Shown: positions 8,914 to 17,927, counted from the stretch's first letter. The stretch is DNA of 43,570 bases from Chara braunii (GCA_003427395.1 BFEA01000180.1:1517487-1561056); one strand, 5' to 3'. Translations and numbers: made by a program. Notes: generated by a model not told the origin, from the letters alone.

Positions 8914-9837
8914 CTAGTAGGTAATCCAACCGGTGTGCAAGAGTCGTGCGAGCTCAGGCGCTGCAGCATGACACTGTTCCAACACCGCACCAATACCATA
9001 TCCCGAAGCGTCCGTAGTCACTTGGGTGGGTAGGGTGGGGTCATATATACGGAGGGCAGGTGCGTCTTGCATTGCTGCCTTCAACGTATTGAACGCGCCA
9101 CGGGCTGCGTCGTCGAACTCGAAGGGCACCTTTGGGGACTGTAGTCTCGACAAGGGAGCGGCCACTTTCGAGTATGACTCGACGAATCGCTGATAATATC
9201 CAGCCAAACCCATGAAAGAGTGTACATCCGTCGTGCAACGGGGTTCCGGCCAATCCACGATGGCTTGGATCTTGTCCACTAAGGGACGAATGCCTTTCGG
9301 CGTGACATAGTGACCCAAGTACTCAAGCTCCTGCTTGGCGAACTCGCACTTGTCGCGATTCGCTTTGTACTTGGCCAGTCGCAAACGATCCAAAACAGCG
9401 CGAAGGTGTACGATGTGCTCGTCCAACTTCCTACTATAAACCAAGATGTCATCGAGGTAGATGAGGACGCTGCGATCGAGCAAGTCGCGAAACTTAGTTG
9501 TCATAGCTGCTTGGAAAGTCCCGGGGGCATTGGTGAGGCCAAATGGCATGACAACCCACTCAAAGTGCCCGTACCGCGTTTTGAACGCGGTTTTGTACCG
9601 ATCTTGAGGCTGGATTTCAATCTGGTGGTAACCCGACTTCAAGTCCAACTTCGAGAAGTACGTCGCGCCGCCTAACCGCTCAAGGAGATCATCGATCCGA
9701 GGGAGAGGGCCGGTGTTCTTTATGGTTTGTGCGTTAAGTTTTCTATAATCGATGCATAACCGTAGATCTTTGTTCTTCTTCCGGACGAAGAGAACAGGGG
9801 CACCGTAAGGCGAACAACTAGGGCGAATCCAGCACAT
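8914..9837 (-). pseudogene. Element B reverse transcriptase and RNase H start fused to integrase segment
   Basis: This 307-codon frame has a full gypsy [38 protein letters not shown] (first Asp), VVMPFGLTNAPGTFQ, an intact YLDDILVYS and the thumb EYLGHYVTPKGI. RNase H begins with TTDASGYGIGAVLEQ, so its first catalytic Asp is kept. It then switches directly to HAAAPELARLLHTGWIT, which belongs to the integrase core upstream of the second Asp. Several hundred residues (the rest of RNase H, the zinc finger and the first integrase Asp) are therefore missing, in frame. A TAG ends the frame three bases above the integrase tail. Confidence 0.9.
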
Positions 9838-10107
9838 CGAGTTCCTCTTCGCTCATGCGGTAAATGCATCCACGCTGAGGGACGGCGCCAGTCTCGAGAG
9901 TGATCCCGTGACGTATGGGCCGATCCGAAACCGTTCAGGTGGGAGCCTCGAAAACGTCTCCATACCCATCCAAGAGGTGAGTAATGCGTGGGTTCGGCGG
10001 TGACGCGGCTGGTCCGTCCGGCGAGGGGAGAGCATGCAAAAATACAAGGCCCATCTCCTCGACGTCATTCCGAGCAATGGCGTCGCGAATTCTCGAAACG
10101 GAAACCA
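9838..10107 (-). pseudogene. Element B protease-RT linker fragment
   Basis: In one minus-strand frame the sequence SRIRDAIARNDVEEMGLVFL, then PRITHLLDGYGDVFEAPT and a later IYRMSEEELDVL are readable. This is the usual spacer between protease and RT in this family. One stop follows FEAPT. A deletion of roughly 40 bases near 9835 removes the end of the linker and shifts the frame into the RT. The segment starts exactly at the C-element LTR boundary (10108), so the upstream protease and gag are missing here. Confidence 0.8.
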
Positions 10108-10757
10108 CGTTGTGAGGAAACCCGGGGAGAGGTCATCTACCCTTTCGCTGAAGCCATGGGCCACGACGCCTGTCACCTCGCCGCGCCCGCTTTCGAGGTC
10201 CTCAGCGACCGACAGGCGACGTGTGTGGTGTCTTCAGTTCCGGAAAGACAAAGCAAGTTCGTTTCGCGGAGATCTGCCGAAGTGTTTATGCTATAAATTG
10301 ATACTCGGATGACAATAATCAGCAACGACAACTTTGGGACATATCAAGTGTCACTCTGCAGAATTCGGTTCGAATGTTCAAACAACAATTTGCGGCTCAG
10401 TTCACAATAATTAACAGCGATAGTATCCAGCCATATCAAGTCTCATTCTGCGGAACTCGGATCGAATGTTCAAACAACAATTAGCAGCTCAGTTCCCAAT
10501 AATTAACATCGATAGTATCCAGCCATATCAAGTCTCATTCTGCAGAACGCGGATCAAATGTACAAGCAACAATTAGCAGCTCAGTTCACAACAATTAACA
10601 TCGATTTCCGAACAACAACGCATTCATTCACAGTTCACAGCAGAGCAATAGAAAAGACTGAGCGAAGCCCGCTTTACAGTCGCGGACTGGTCCTTCAGAT
10701 TCTCCTCTCCGTCCGCACTCAACCTCCCCCGCCACCCAGGTAATTGTTTGGAATTCA
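10108..10757 (-). repeat. Element C LTR, copy 1 (downstream/3' on the minus strand)
   Basis: This 650-bp segment matches 21645-22303 at roughly 95 percent by eye, with one 9-bp indel (extra in the other copy). On the minus strand it runs from TGAATTCC at 10757 to CTCACAACG at 10108; the other copy ends properly in CAACA. It contains a 92-bp direct repeat in three units. It abuts truncated RT of element C on one side and truncated pol of element B on the other, and no target-site duplication is visible. Confidence 0.85.
10341..10616. repeat. 92-bp direct repeat, three units, inside element C LTR
   Basis: Units starting ATATCAAGT occur at 10341, 10433 and 10525, a constant 92-bp spacing. Each contains TTCAAACAACAATT or a close variant. 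The same triplet is present in the other LTR at 21878, 21970 and 22062, so it predates the element's insertion. Repeats like this in the U3 part of an LTR often act as enhancers; that role is inferred. Confidence 0.9.
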
Positions 10758-11540
10758 AGGTTAGCATCTAACGGTTCCAGGACAGCGTAAATACCCGTCA
10801 GGTGTTGCTCTACGAATCTCCTGACTCCAGGAGCGACTTCCGTTTCGTCTTTCAGTACCGACCCTTTTATCGGAAAGTCGTCCAGAAAAAAAATCAACTT
10901 AATCAGGGATAAAGTCTTTCAAAACAGCTACCATGGCTCTTTAAAAGACTGCTACCCCGTTGGTCCATCCCATAGGTACGACCATCATCTGCACTAATCC
11001 GAATGGCGTGTGCATCGCTGTGAGATGCCTATCTCTCGGATCTAGTGGTATCTCATCATACCCTGAAAATAAATCGCAGACAGAATAAATAGATCTGCCT
11101 GCCGCTCCATCTGCTAATAGATCAGTGTGCGGTATGGAGCCTACATCTCGAATCGTCACAACATTGATCTTCTGGAGGTCTTGAATCCACCGAATCTTCC
11201 CATTAGGCTTCCTTAAGAAGAACCACCTATTCGCGTATGCGCTATCAGATGGCTCTGCTACATGTGATGCCATCTTCTCCTTGAGAAAGAAGATCACTTC
11301 TTCCTTCTCTTTCTGAGCAAACTTCCACCCTGCTTCATTCCATGGCGTATGCGGAATCGTGTAAATCCTAGCAGGCTTAGCATACCTAGGATCAATTCTC
11401 CCTCGTTGCGGCTCCTTTTTCTTCTTCTCTTTAATCTCCCTAGCGATCTCTTCCTCAGCCACGCCATCTAATGCGGATCGCTCCCGAGCTACTGCCGCCG
11501 ACTTGACTTTCTGAGCTACTGTCTTGTGTCTTTTTGGTCG
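10758..11540 (-). pseudogene. Element C reverse transcriptase N-terminal part, truncated by LTR
   Basis: The main frame (10941-11462) contains NRWFFLRKPNGKIRWIQDLQ, SIPHTDLLADGAAG, SVCDLFSGYDEIPL (palm, first Asp) and MVVPMGWTNGVAVF. A stop follows. RAMVAVLKDFIP and a FLDDFPIKGS motif (the YxDD equivalent) are readable after a further stop and a shift in a T-run near 10890. The frame breaks off after LEPLDANL at the LTR edge. Upstream, the RT frame can be read back to about 11540 (AREIKEKKKK preceded by VARERSALDGVAEEE), so it joins the Gag-protease frame by a +1 shift at an A-run near 11535. That shift could be programmed or a mutation. Confidence 0.8.
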
Positions 11541-13809
11541 CCCCCGTAGGGGGCTGTGCCCTTAAAAAAGACACAGAAACCATTCCTCTGAATTCCTCAT
11601 CTTCAGCCTTAGGATAGGAGTTTCCCCCCACATGGATTCGCTCGCCTAAGTCCTCAACCTCTACTTCTTCTGTAAGTAACGGTCCATACTTCTTTTCGCG
11701 AAAGCTCAGGGAGCAACTCGCAAGGGTGACTGGCTTGCGGCCCCCTGCTGCGAGAACCGCTCTTTTTCTCGGATCACGAGGCTGTACAGTCTCCATCATA
11801 ATTCGCCCACCATCTGGACGTTTGATGGAAAGCATCTGGCTTCCATCCGGTCGCTCTATAGTTACCGCGTGGACATGGCTTAGCCATGTCCGCCCCAATA
11901 GTAACTCCGAGCTACAGTCCCGGACTGCGAAAACAGGCATCAACACTCGCAATCCTTCAACCTCGATCGCCGCCTTGTGACAGACCCCAGCGAATTTCTG
12001 CTTTCTCCCATCGGCTGTCTCTATCTCGAATTGGTATGACCTGTCGAGGTCCAGTCCCAATCGCACAGCAAGCTCCTCATCTATGATGACAGCCTCGCTA
12101 CCATTACCAATTACGGCATGAAGGACTACCTCGTCGTTGAGTATAGTCTGTATTGTCCCACTGCCCAGAATATAAAACTTGTCAGGAGGCACACCTTCCA
12201 TCCCATCTAAGAACATCGTTGTTGCACGTTCCGCTTTAGCGATCACACCCGATACTGCTACAGAGGGTAGTACCTCCTGTTTGGAAGCCATCTGGATTTC
12301 ATCGCCCAGAGGAATGCGCGTCTTGCGCGTGATCATCTGCAACTCATCTCGCGCAGGTCTCGAGGCTGCCAAATACTCAAGTATCGTGCATTGCATTGGC
12401 TGCCTAAGTGCGCGCCTGAGAAGCTCGATCGTGTCTATGTCATCCAAAGTGCTCTTCGTTGTGAACTTTCTGGCTCCGCGGTTGCGCGGCGAGAGTATAA
12501 CTTCCTTTCCTTCTATCCTCTGCCCATCTTTCTCTGTCATCACATAATCAGTGTCAGCCTTCTTAGAGGAGGACGCCCTTGCGGACTTAGTCGCCGCCAC
12601 TCGTATAGTTGTCATGGGAGCCTCCTCATCAGAAGTCAGGCTCAGCCTCACACTCTGGCTCCTTGTGACTCCCTTACCCTTACTTGGTTGTACCCGCCTG
12701 GCTTCAACGTTCTCCTGCATCGAAGGGAACATCGATACCTCGCCAAGGTTATCTGCCCACTTGACATACTTGCGATCATCAAGTACGACAAGTCCTTCAT
12801 CTATTGCTCGCATGAGGTCAGGGCAGTCCCTCTTCACGTGATCGTCAGCCCTGCAATAGATACAGGAGTTCCTAGGAGTAGGGGGTTGCTCCTCCGTTCC
12901 CGTAAATGCCGACCGTCTAGCGTCCTGGTTGGATGGCCCAGGAGATTTGAGATAGTTTGGGGACTTGGGGTATCCAGGCGACGTAGGGTATCCCCCTCGT
13001 TCGTACCGTCTGCGCGGTTCTTCCCTGCGACTTCTGCCTTTCTCTGTCCGCTCAGTACCGCCGCGATATCCGTCACGGCGGTCCCTATCTGATTCCCATC
13101 GGCCATGGGAATCCTCTCTATCCCTAGAATTGAAGTTGTTCGGGCGGTATCCATCCGTGCTCCCTCCGTATCTGGGACTGTGGGGATACGGCTCCACTCT
13201 TCCTCCTTGACTAAAAGAGTCTACTCCTCGGTATCCGTCACGTCGGCGATCTCTGTCTATGTCATCATCTCTACGTCGCCAGGTATCGTGATCCCTTTCC
13301 CTCGCACGGTAATCTGCCAGAGTGCGAGGATTCCGATCCTCGACGCTCCTCCATGGGTCAATATTCCTACGGTCCCATCGCAATGAATAGGGAGACCCGG
13401 GCTTGTCCCGGTATGTAATCGCCCCAACCTTCGTCTTGAAATTTGCCATTTGTCTGGCCATTCCCTTCATCATCTCTCTCATCTCGTCTATCACCGTCTC
13501 GCTATCCCTCGACCGTTGGGGTCTGTCTCTGTCCATCAAATATCGTCGCTCTGCCCACGGCTGATCGTTAAAGTCTGGACACCTATCGATCCCGTACTCC
13601 CGATAGAGGGAAAAGTCCCGACGCTGCATGCCCCTCCAGAGTAAATCCTTGTAATCATCTGCCTCAGCCTTCATTGTCAACTTGAGTAACGCACTGAACT
13701 CTAACTTATCGTGAGGCGTCTCCCTCAGCACCGCCTTTTGTTTCCCTCTGGGCAGTCGGCTAAAGAAGATCGTGCATCTCTGGACTTCCGACAACTTCCC
13801 TCTCGCCAT
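11455..13809 (-). pseudogene. Element C Gag (C-terminal part) and aspartic protease
   Basis: This 784-codon frame is the longest in the window. Residues 1-60 finish the Gag core (SRLPRGKQKAVLRETPHDKL). Residues ~100-310 are Arg/Asp/Tyr-rich, low complexity and probably RNA-binding. A CCHC knuckle, CIYCRADDHVKRDC, lies near residue 320. The protease follows near residue 570: the catalytic loop reads VIGNGSEAVI with Gly where the D-x-G-S Asp should be (12106-12108), then SSELLLGRTWL. The frame continues to a Ser-rich end before the RT. It is separated from the Gag N-terminal frame by a 41-bp duplication. Internally it is well preserved, which suggests fairly recent activity. Confidence 0.85.
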
Positions 13810-14639
13810 AAGGGCATCAGATACCTTCTGGAATCGCCTCCCAAATGCTTGGACACTCTAGAAACCTTCTGTAATCGCCTCCCAAATGCTTGGACACTCT
13901 CGTCCTCCCCCTGAGCCATCACTTCCAAATCTCGGACTGAATTCTTGACGTCTTCCAGCTTAAAGAGTTCATAAAGGCTGGCTTTGTACGTAGTCCACCT
14001 CCTATCCTTCGGTCGAGCTTCCTTTATCACTTGACTCAAACTCGGGTCTGTGTTGAACAGAAAGTTGTCAATGATCTCATCCTCTGACCACTGACTTCGG
14101 TAGGCATGCAGCTCCGACTTTTCAAGATATTCGGTAATACCGTATCCCTTGAAAACCGGGGGCCTGGTATCTAACTCCGAAGGTTGGTGCGAGATGATAA
14201 ACCTATCTCTCGTTTCATATGGTAGGGAGTGCGACTCCCCCGTCTGAGGATCGTAAATCCGTCTGGGCGGTGCAACTCCCTCCCTATCTCTCCAAAGTTG
14301 CTCCCTAATATACTGGTCCCTCCAGTCTTCTCTACCTCGATCTCCTCTATCGTCTCTTCGCTCATACGTGGGCGAGCGTCGAGTAATCGACCCTCTCCGA
14401 AAACTCGGAGGTTCCGTTCGACTCTCCACCCGTCCCACGGTAGCAGCCCTGTTTGGCTTTGTGACAACTGGATACTCCATCACCTCAGGCTCTCCGTCGT
14501 CCGGTTGTTCCACGCACCTCAAAGGGGCATTCTGTCGGAGGTGCTCCTTGAGGTCTCGTAGAGCACGGTCTGGTGGTGCTCAGTATACAGCAGTCTGTTG
14601 TTCCTCGTCCGGAAGCGGTCCCATTGTATCAGATTCCAT
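13725..14639 (-). pseudogene. Element C Gag N-terminal part
   Basis: The likely start is the ATG at 14637-14639 (MESDTMGPLPDEEQQ). A TGA at 14580-14582 interrupts it after 19 codons, and the frame then stays open to 13725. It has an Arg/Asp-rich region, then PVFKGYGITEYLEKSELHAY through WTTYKASLYELFKLEDV, which is typical of a retrotransposon Gag capsid domain. QAFGRRLQKVSR closes the domain. The final ~35 residues are out of frame because of the 41-bp tandem duplication at 13824-13900. Upstream, the 26-bp minisatellite begins within 30 bases of the start codon. Confidence 0.78.
13824..13900. repeat. 41-bp tandem duplication that breaks the element C gag frame
   Basis: A 36-base block starting CCTTCTG and ending GGACACTCT occurs at 13824 and again at 13865, a period of 41 bp. 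Since 41 is not a multiple of three, it changes frame. The two gag frames on either side (starts 14522 and 13809) are offset by two bases, exactly what one extra 41-bp unit would cause. Confidence 0.92.
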
Positions 14640-14665
14640 GTACTCAATCTCTCTTTCGGTTGAAG

Positions 14666-14948
14666 GCAGCCCGGACCTGATGTCAGAATCGGCAGCCCGG
14701 ACCTAATGTCAGAACCGGCAGCCCGGACCTAATGTCAGAACCGGCAGCCCGGACCTAATGTCAGAACCGGCAGCCCGGACCTANNNNNNNNNNNNNNNNN
14801 NNNNNNNNNNNNNNNNNNNNNNNNNNNNNNNNNNNNNNNNNNNNNNNNNNNNNNNNNNNNNNNNNNNNNNNNNNNNNNNNNNNNNNNNTGTCAGAACCGA
14901 CAGCCCAGACCTAATGTCAGAACCGGCAGCCCGGACCTAATGTAAGAA
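14666..14948. repeat. 26-bp minisatellite with embedded assembly gap
   Basis: Units beginning ATGTCAGAACCGGCAGCC repeat every 26 bp: about 4.5 units before the gap and 2.3 after. The 105-base gap (14784-14888) is close to four units, so the gap is probably uncollapsed array. The array sits at the 5' edge of element C's gag and on the plus strand gives a repeating meaningless peptide. Copy number is likely variable. Confidence 0.93.
14784..14888. other. Assembly gap (105 N) inside the minisatellite
   Basis: A run of N lies within the 26-bp array. Nothing can be said of its content except that identical repeat units border it on both sides. Confidence 0.99.
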
Positions 14949-14984
14949 CCAGCTCTGTCGATCTTCAAAGTACCAATCTCTAGC

Positions 14985-15252
14985 TCTCAACCGCTCCTAG
15001 TATCACTATCAATCTCCCGCTCTCGTCTCGTATCTCGTGAGTTCCTTCGACTCCCAGTACCCCAGTGTCAAGGAAAAGTCGTCCTTCTTGTCTCTCTATA
15101 CAGGCAATACCTCTCCTGACTTCTAGCACTCCCGTCTCAAGACACCTGACTTCCCTACAAATCGCGCTCCCTATAGCGCGTAACTCCTCACGACTACAAG
15201 CTCACAACCGCTCTCGTAGATCAACAGATGTCCTTCTCTCCAGATCGTTCAA
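14985..15252 (-). pseudogene. Element C 5' block, coiled-coil-like fragment
   Basis: Between the gag start and the first large module the minus strand is open except for two stops. It reads DLERRTSVDLRERL, CSREELRAIGSAICREV, then two related runs, LETGVLEVRRGI and LDTGVLGVEGTHEI. The spacing of hydrophobic residues suggests helices. No family is recognised. It appears to be the 3' end of the modular 5' region described at 15277-19724. Confidence 0.4.
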
Positions 15253-15276
15253 CCCTTGCCGCACGACACCGGATAC

Positions 15277-15770
15277 TCACCGCCTCTGGCCATCCATCGC
15301 TTGATGCCTCAAAGAGAGTTCAATCACAATTTCTAAGTTCCTTTCTTGCGCGATCTGGCACAGAATTGGGGGCTTAGGAAGTCCCTCAAAGACCGTTATC
15401 TTCGTGTTCCAGTTAACGTCTTTCCCTAGAGCTAATAACCTATCTCGCTCAGCTTCTACGACCTCTTCTGCTCGCTCCCAACAACGACCGTAGACAAAGT
15501 CCACCCCTCTCTCCACACGTAAGTAAATCCTCACATCATATACGTCTAAATGGATAAACCGAACAGTCATCACTTATAGACGTATCTCCTCCCATCCGCT
15601 GTCCACAAAGTCGTATCTCTCTACCTCATACGGAATCGCTTCTCTCTTCCCTAACAAACTCAAAAGACTGCAGATAGTCGCTAACCTCTCCTCAGATGGC
15701 CGGTTTCCAGCAAGAAATCTCTCCCTTCTAGATCGCAATTCACTTTCAGAGATAGTCGTTTCTCCGCTCA
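15277..15770 (-). pseudogene. Element C 5' block, module I copy 2 (unrecognised ~155-residue domain)
   Basis: On the minus strand, from SESELRSRRERFLAG (about 15765) to LEIVIELSLR (about 15300). Landmarks are AIPYEVERYDFVDSGWEE, MTVRFIHLDVYDVRIYL, FVYGRCWERA and ITVFEGLPKPP. The same landmarks occur in the same order and spacing in copy 1 just upstream. A TAA at 15574-15576 interrupts the copy between SGWEEIRL and the MTVRF strand. I do not recognise the domain. Its alternating hydrophobic pattern with conserved Tyr/Trp suggests a folded alpha/beta unit. It belongs to the element's pre-gag region. Confidence 0.6.
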
Positions 15771-15799
15771 TTCCTTCATTATATTCGTCTCTTGTTGTC

Positions 15800-16277
15800 T
15801 TCTTAAGCTTACCTTCTGTCTTGATTGTCCGAGCGAAATCCACTACCGGCTCCCAGCCATTTTGCTCCAGTCCTCTATATGGGACCGGCGGCCTAGGCAG
15901 GCCGTCAAAGATCGTGATGTCGTCGCAGACTTCGACAATCTTCCCCAATCCTTCTAACCTTTTCTCCTCTTCTCTTAATGCCCACACTGCCCTTCTCCAA
16001 GTTCTACCGTATATGCAGAACTCCTCCCTCTCTCTGGCAGGTATATACCACCGTGGTATACTCGTAGATCACGGAACCGTACGGTCATAATATAGTATTG
16101 ATTACGTTCAATCCCACTGTTCTGTACTTGATACTTGATCACTTCGTACGGGAAGACTTCGCGCCTGCCAATCGCGCTGAATTCCCTAAGCACTCTCTCG
16201 TGCTCAGTCTCATAAGGACCGCTCCAAGCTCCAAATCTTCGTCTCCTCCTTGCTAGTTCCGCCTCTGGTAGTGGCAT
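15800..16277 (-). pseudogene. Element C 5' block, module I copy 1
   Basis: From PLPEAELARRRRRFG (16275) through VFPYEVIKYQVQNSGIE, IMTVRFRDLRVYHGGIYL, then a frame change to FCIYGRTWRRAVWALREEE and ITIFDGLPRPPVP, ending near TIKTEGK at about 15815. The frame change, around 16035, splits the copy over two open frames (15975-16277 and 15574-15987). Length, order and motifs match copy 2, so the pair arose by tandem duplication of about 510 bp. Function is unknown. Because both copies keep the same core residues despite divergence, the domain was probably under selection before decay. Confidence 0.6.
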
Positions 16278-16377
16278 TTCTTACCCGTCTCCATGGACCC
16301 TCTAGCATTCAGCCGCAACTAGGGCCAGTGCCAAAAGAACCCTGTCCATGGATTCCTCCAGCAATTTGTAGAACGTC

Positions 16378-16791
16378 TCAAAGTCGTTTAAAATCTTCAA
16401 TATTTGCTAGGGTCTTAAGGTACTCGCTCCAATACTGGTTGTGTGCTTTGAACATTCTAAGAACGAAACTTTCCACTATGATTTCTGCCAATTCTCCTGC
16501 CACTTCAGCTTCACTTTTTAGGCGTTTCTCAGCCTTTCTAGGAGTCTCTCGCCACGCCCTACTCAAGGGCCGCTCATCTAAGGGAGACACGCACAACGAA
16601 TAGTTGATCAGACACGCGCTTCCCTCGCCTACCCAGAATCCGGTTACTCGTGCCTTCTGCACGGCCTGTCGAGTGCACTCTGCCTCTTCGATCACGTTGA
16701 GTCTTTCCAAATGAACCAATTGTATCACTACACAAGCAATTGGTCCATCCGACCTCCCTACAACGCGCATGGAATACTTCTCAAGGCTCAT
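16378..16791 (-). pseudogene. Element C 5' block, unrecognised helical domain
   Basis: A 137-codon minus-strand frame. The N-terminal half has strand-like segments (MRVVGRSDGPIACVVIQLVH) and the C-terminal half is helical and charged (SEAEVAGELAEIIVESFVL, then FKAHNQYWSEYLKTL). It is followed 100 bases on by module I copy 1. No known family is recognised, and no membrane segment or metal motif is visible. It is part of the same pre-gag block. Confidence 0.45.
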
Positions 16792-16940
16792 CCTCTTCCT
16801 TCATTTCCCGACGTTCCTTCAACGTTTGTCTTTTCTTTCGACGTCGCGACCTCTAGCAATTCTTTTTTCCTTCCCGTCGACTCGAGCGAACCCTCTTTTT
16901 CCTCACTACTACGATCTCTCCTCTTGACGGTCTCTAAAAA

Positions 16941-17189
16941 TTATAGACGCCATCTTTTGAAGAATTCTCTATCCTTTATGAAAAGTCGCCCTAAAGCCCT
17001 CATCGCTGCTTCTATCCTACACAGCTCACTCCTATCCTTGCTAGGCCCACAATCTTGAATCTTGATGCCGAGCTCCTTAACTTGTTTAACCACTGGTTTT
17101 ATGATTCGATCCTCAACTCTCTCTTTCCTCTCACCTAGATCTTCCATCGTTCGCGACCCATCTTCCTCTAAGCTTAAAGCGCCTATCAC
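16941..17189 (-). pseudogene. Element C 5' block, charged helical fragment
   Basis: An 82-codon minus-strand frame rich in Glu, Arg and Lys (GERKERVEDRIIKPVVKQVK) ends with RALGRLFIKDREFFKRWRL. It is probably a helical linker between modules. The stretch between 16800 and 16940 is broken by stops in every useful frame. No family is recognised. Confidence 0.4.
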
Positions 17190-17221
17190 ATATTACTCCG
17201 AGCTTCTGTGGGCGTCTCGTC

Positions 17222-17617
17222 TCACACTATCTCCAAGCGCACTTTCCCTTTTACACAAATAATCACCTCATATACCTCCCAACTCTGTATTGTCAACTCC
17301 TTCAGTGCTCCAAATCTCTGCTCCCGTATGACGTCCTCAGCAAGTTCTTTGAACTCGCCGTCCGACAGTTCCTCTTCAACGCTCACCCTCAAGAGAATCT
17401 GTAGAATTTCGTTGTCACACGCTAACTGCCTTGAGACAACTCGAGCATACAGAAGTCGTCGCGGAGAAGAGAGGCAGCTCGTCTCACCTCCTCGAGTAGC
17501 TACTCGGGGATTCCTCCCGCTCACACTCCTCCAGGAGTCGGACCCTCTGCGATCCCACCGGAGAGAATACGAAGCTCGAGGCCTATAACGATATAATTGT
17601 CGCCCGCGCTCTGTCAT
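17222..17617 (-). pseudogene. Element C 5' block, module II copy 2 and a Gag-like arginine patch
   Basis: The second half (about 17455-17225) carries VSRQLACDNEILQILLRVSV through IREQRFGALKELTIQSWEVYEV. It aligns along its length with copy 1 at 17634-17915, sharing VSRQL, ILLR, IRE-R, T-Q and YEV. The first half reads YSLRWDRRGSDSWRSV and GRNPR, nearly the same as a patch in the element's own Gag (YSLRWDRRNIDPWRSV, about 13330-13390). The domain is unrecognised. The patch may be a copied piece of Gag, or both may descend from a duplicated exon-like segment. Confidence 0.5.
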
Positions 17618-17633
17618 GACAAGGTAAATCGAC

Positions 17634-17915
17634 TCATATCCTACTCCTAGCTTCTGCTACCGTCTCATCAAAGGACAATTCCGCGCGTAAGTATCTGACT
17701 GACCATACCATCACTTCATACGTTATCTTGGTTTGGAAGGTCACGCATTCAAGAACTTCTGGCCTGTATTCACGAATGAACTCCCTGGTCTGTAAGAAGC
17801 TCTCATACTCTGTCAGATTGTCGTCTAAGTGCGCTCTGAGTAGGACAATAATCGTGAAACCCTCGTTCACTAATTGCCTGCTCACATTAATTCCCGTAGT
17901 CGTCCGACCTGGCAT
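17634..17915 (-). pseudogene. Element C 5' block, module II copy 1
   Basis: A 93-codon frame: NVSRQLVNEGFTIIVLLRAH, EYESFLQTREFIREYRPEVL and CVTFQTKITYEVMVW. It matches the second half of 17222-17617 over ~75 residues at roughly one-third identity by eye, with a spacing of about 425 bp. The YEV segment is also faintly like the PYEV strand of module I, so modules I and II may be remote relatives. Function is unknown. Confidence 0.5.
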
Positions 17916-17927
17916 CCCTTCTGCTAA

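Larger units (their letters stand above)
7919..10107 (-). mobile_element. Element B: 5'-truncated Ty3/gypsy pol with internal deletion
   Basis: On the minus strand the element runs from a pre-RT linker at 10107 through RT and a stub of RNase H into integrase, a chromodomain-like tail, the polypurine tract and the LTR start. Gag and protease are absent: the coding sequence stops abruptly at 10107, where the LTR of element C begins. Inside pol, most of RNase H and the integrase N-terminal part are deleted. What remains is less decayed than element A, with long frames and an intact YLDD. Confidence 0.88.

Noticed and set aside
12391-13092. Plus-strand 233-codon frame inside element C gag
   Set aside because: It is antisense to a well-supported Gag-protease frame with knuckle and protease motifs; Arg-rich coding sequence commonly leaves the opposite strand open.
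14640-14948. Plus-strand repetitive peptide in the minisatellite
   Set aside because: The frame is a by-product of a 26-bp repeat, stops every unit, and lies antisense to gag.
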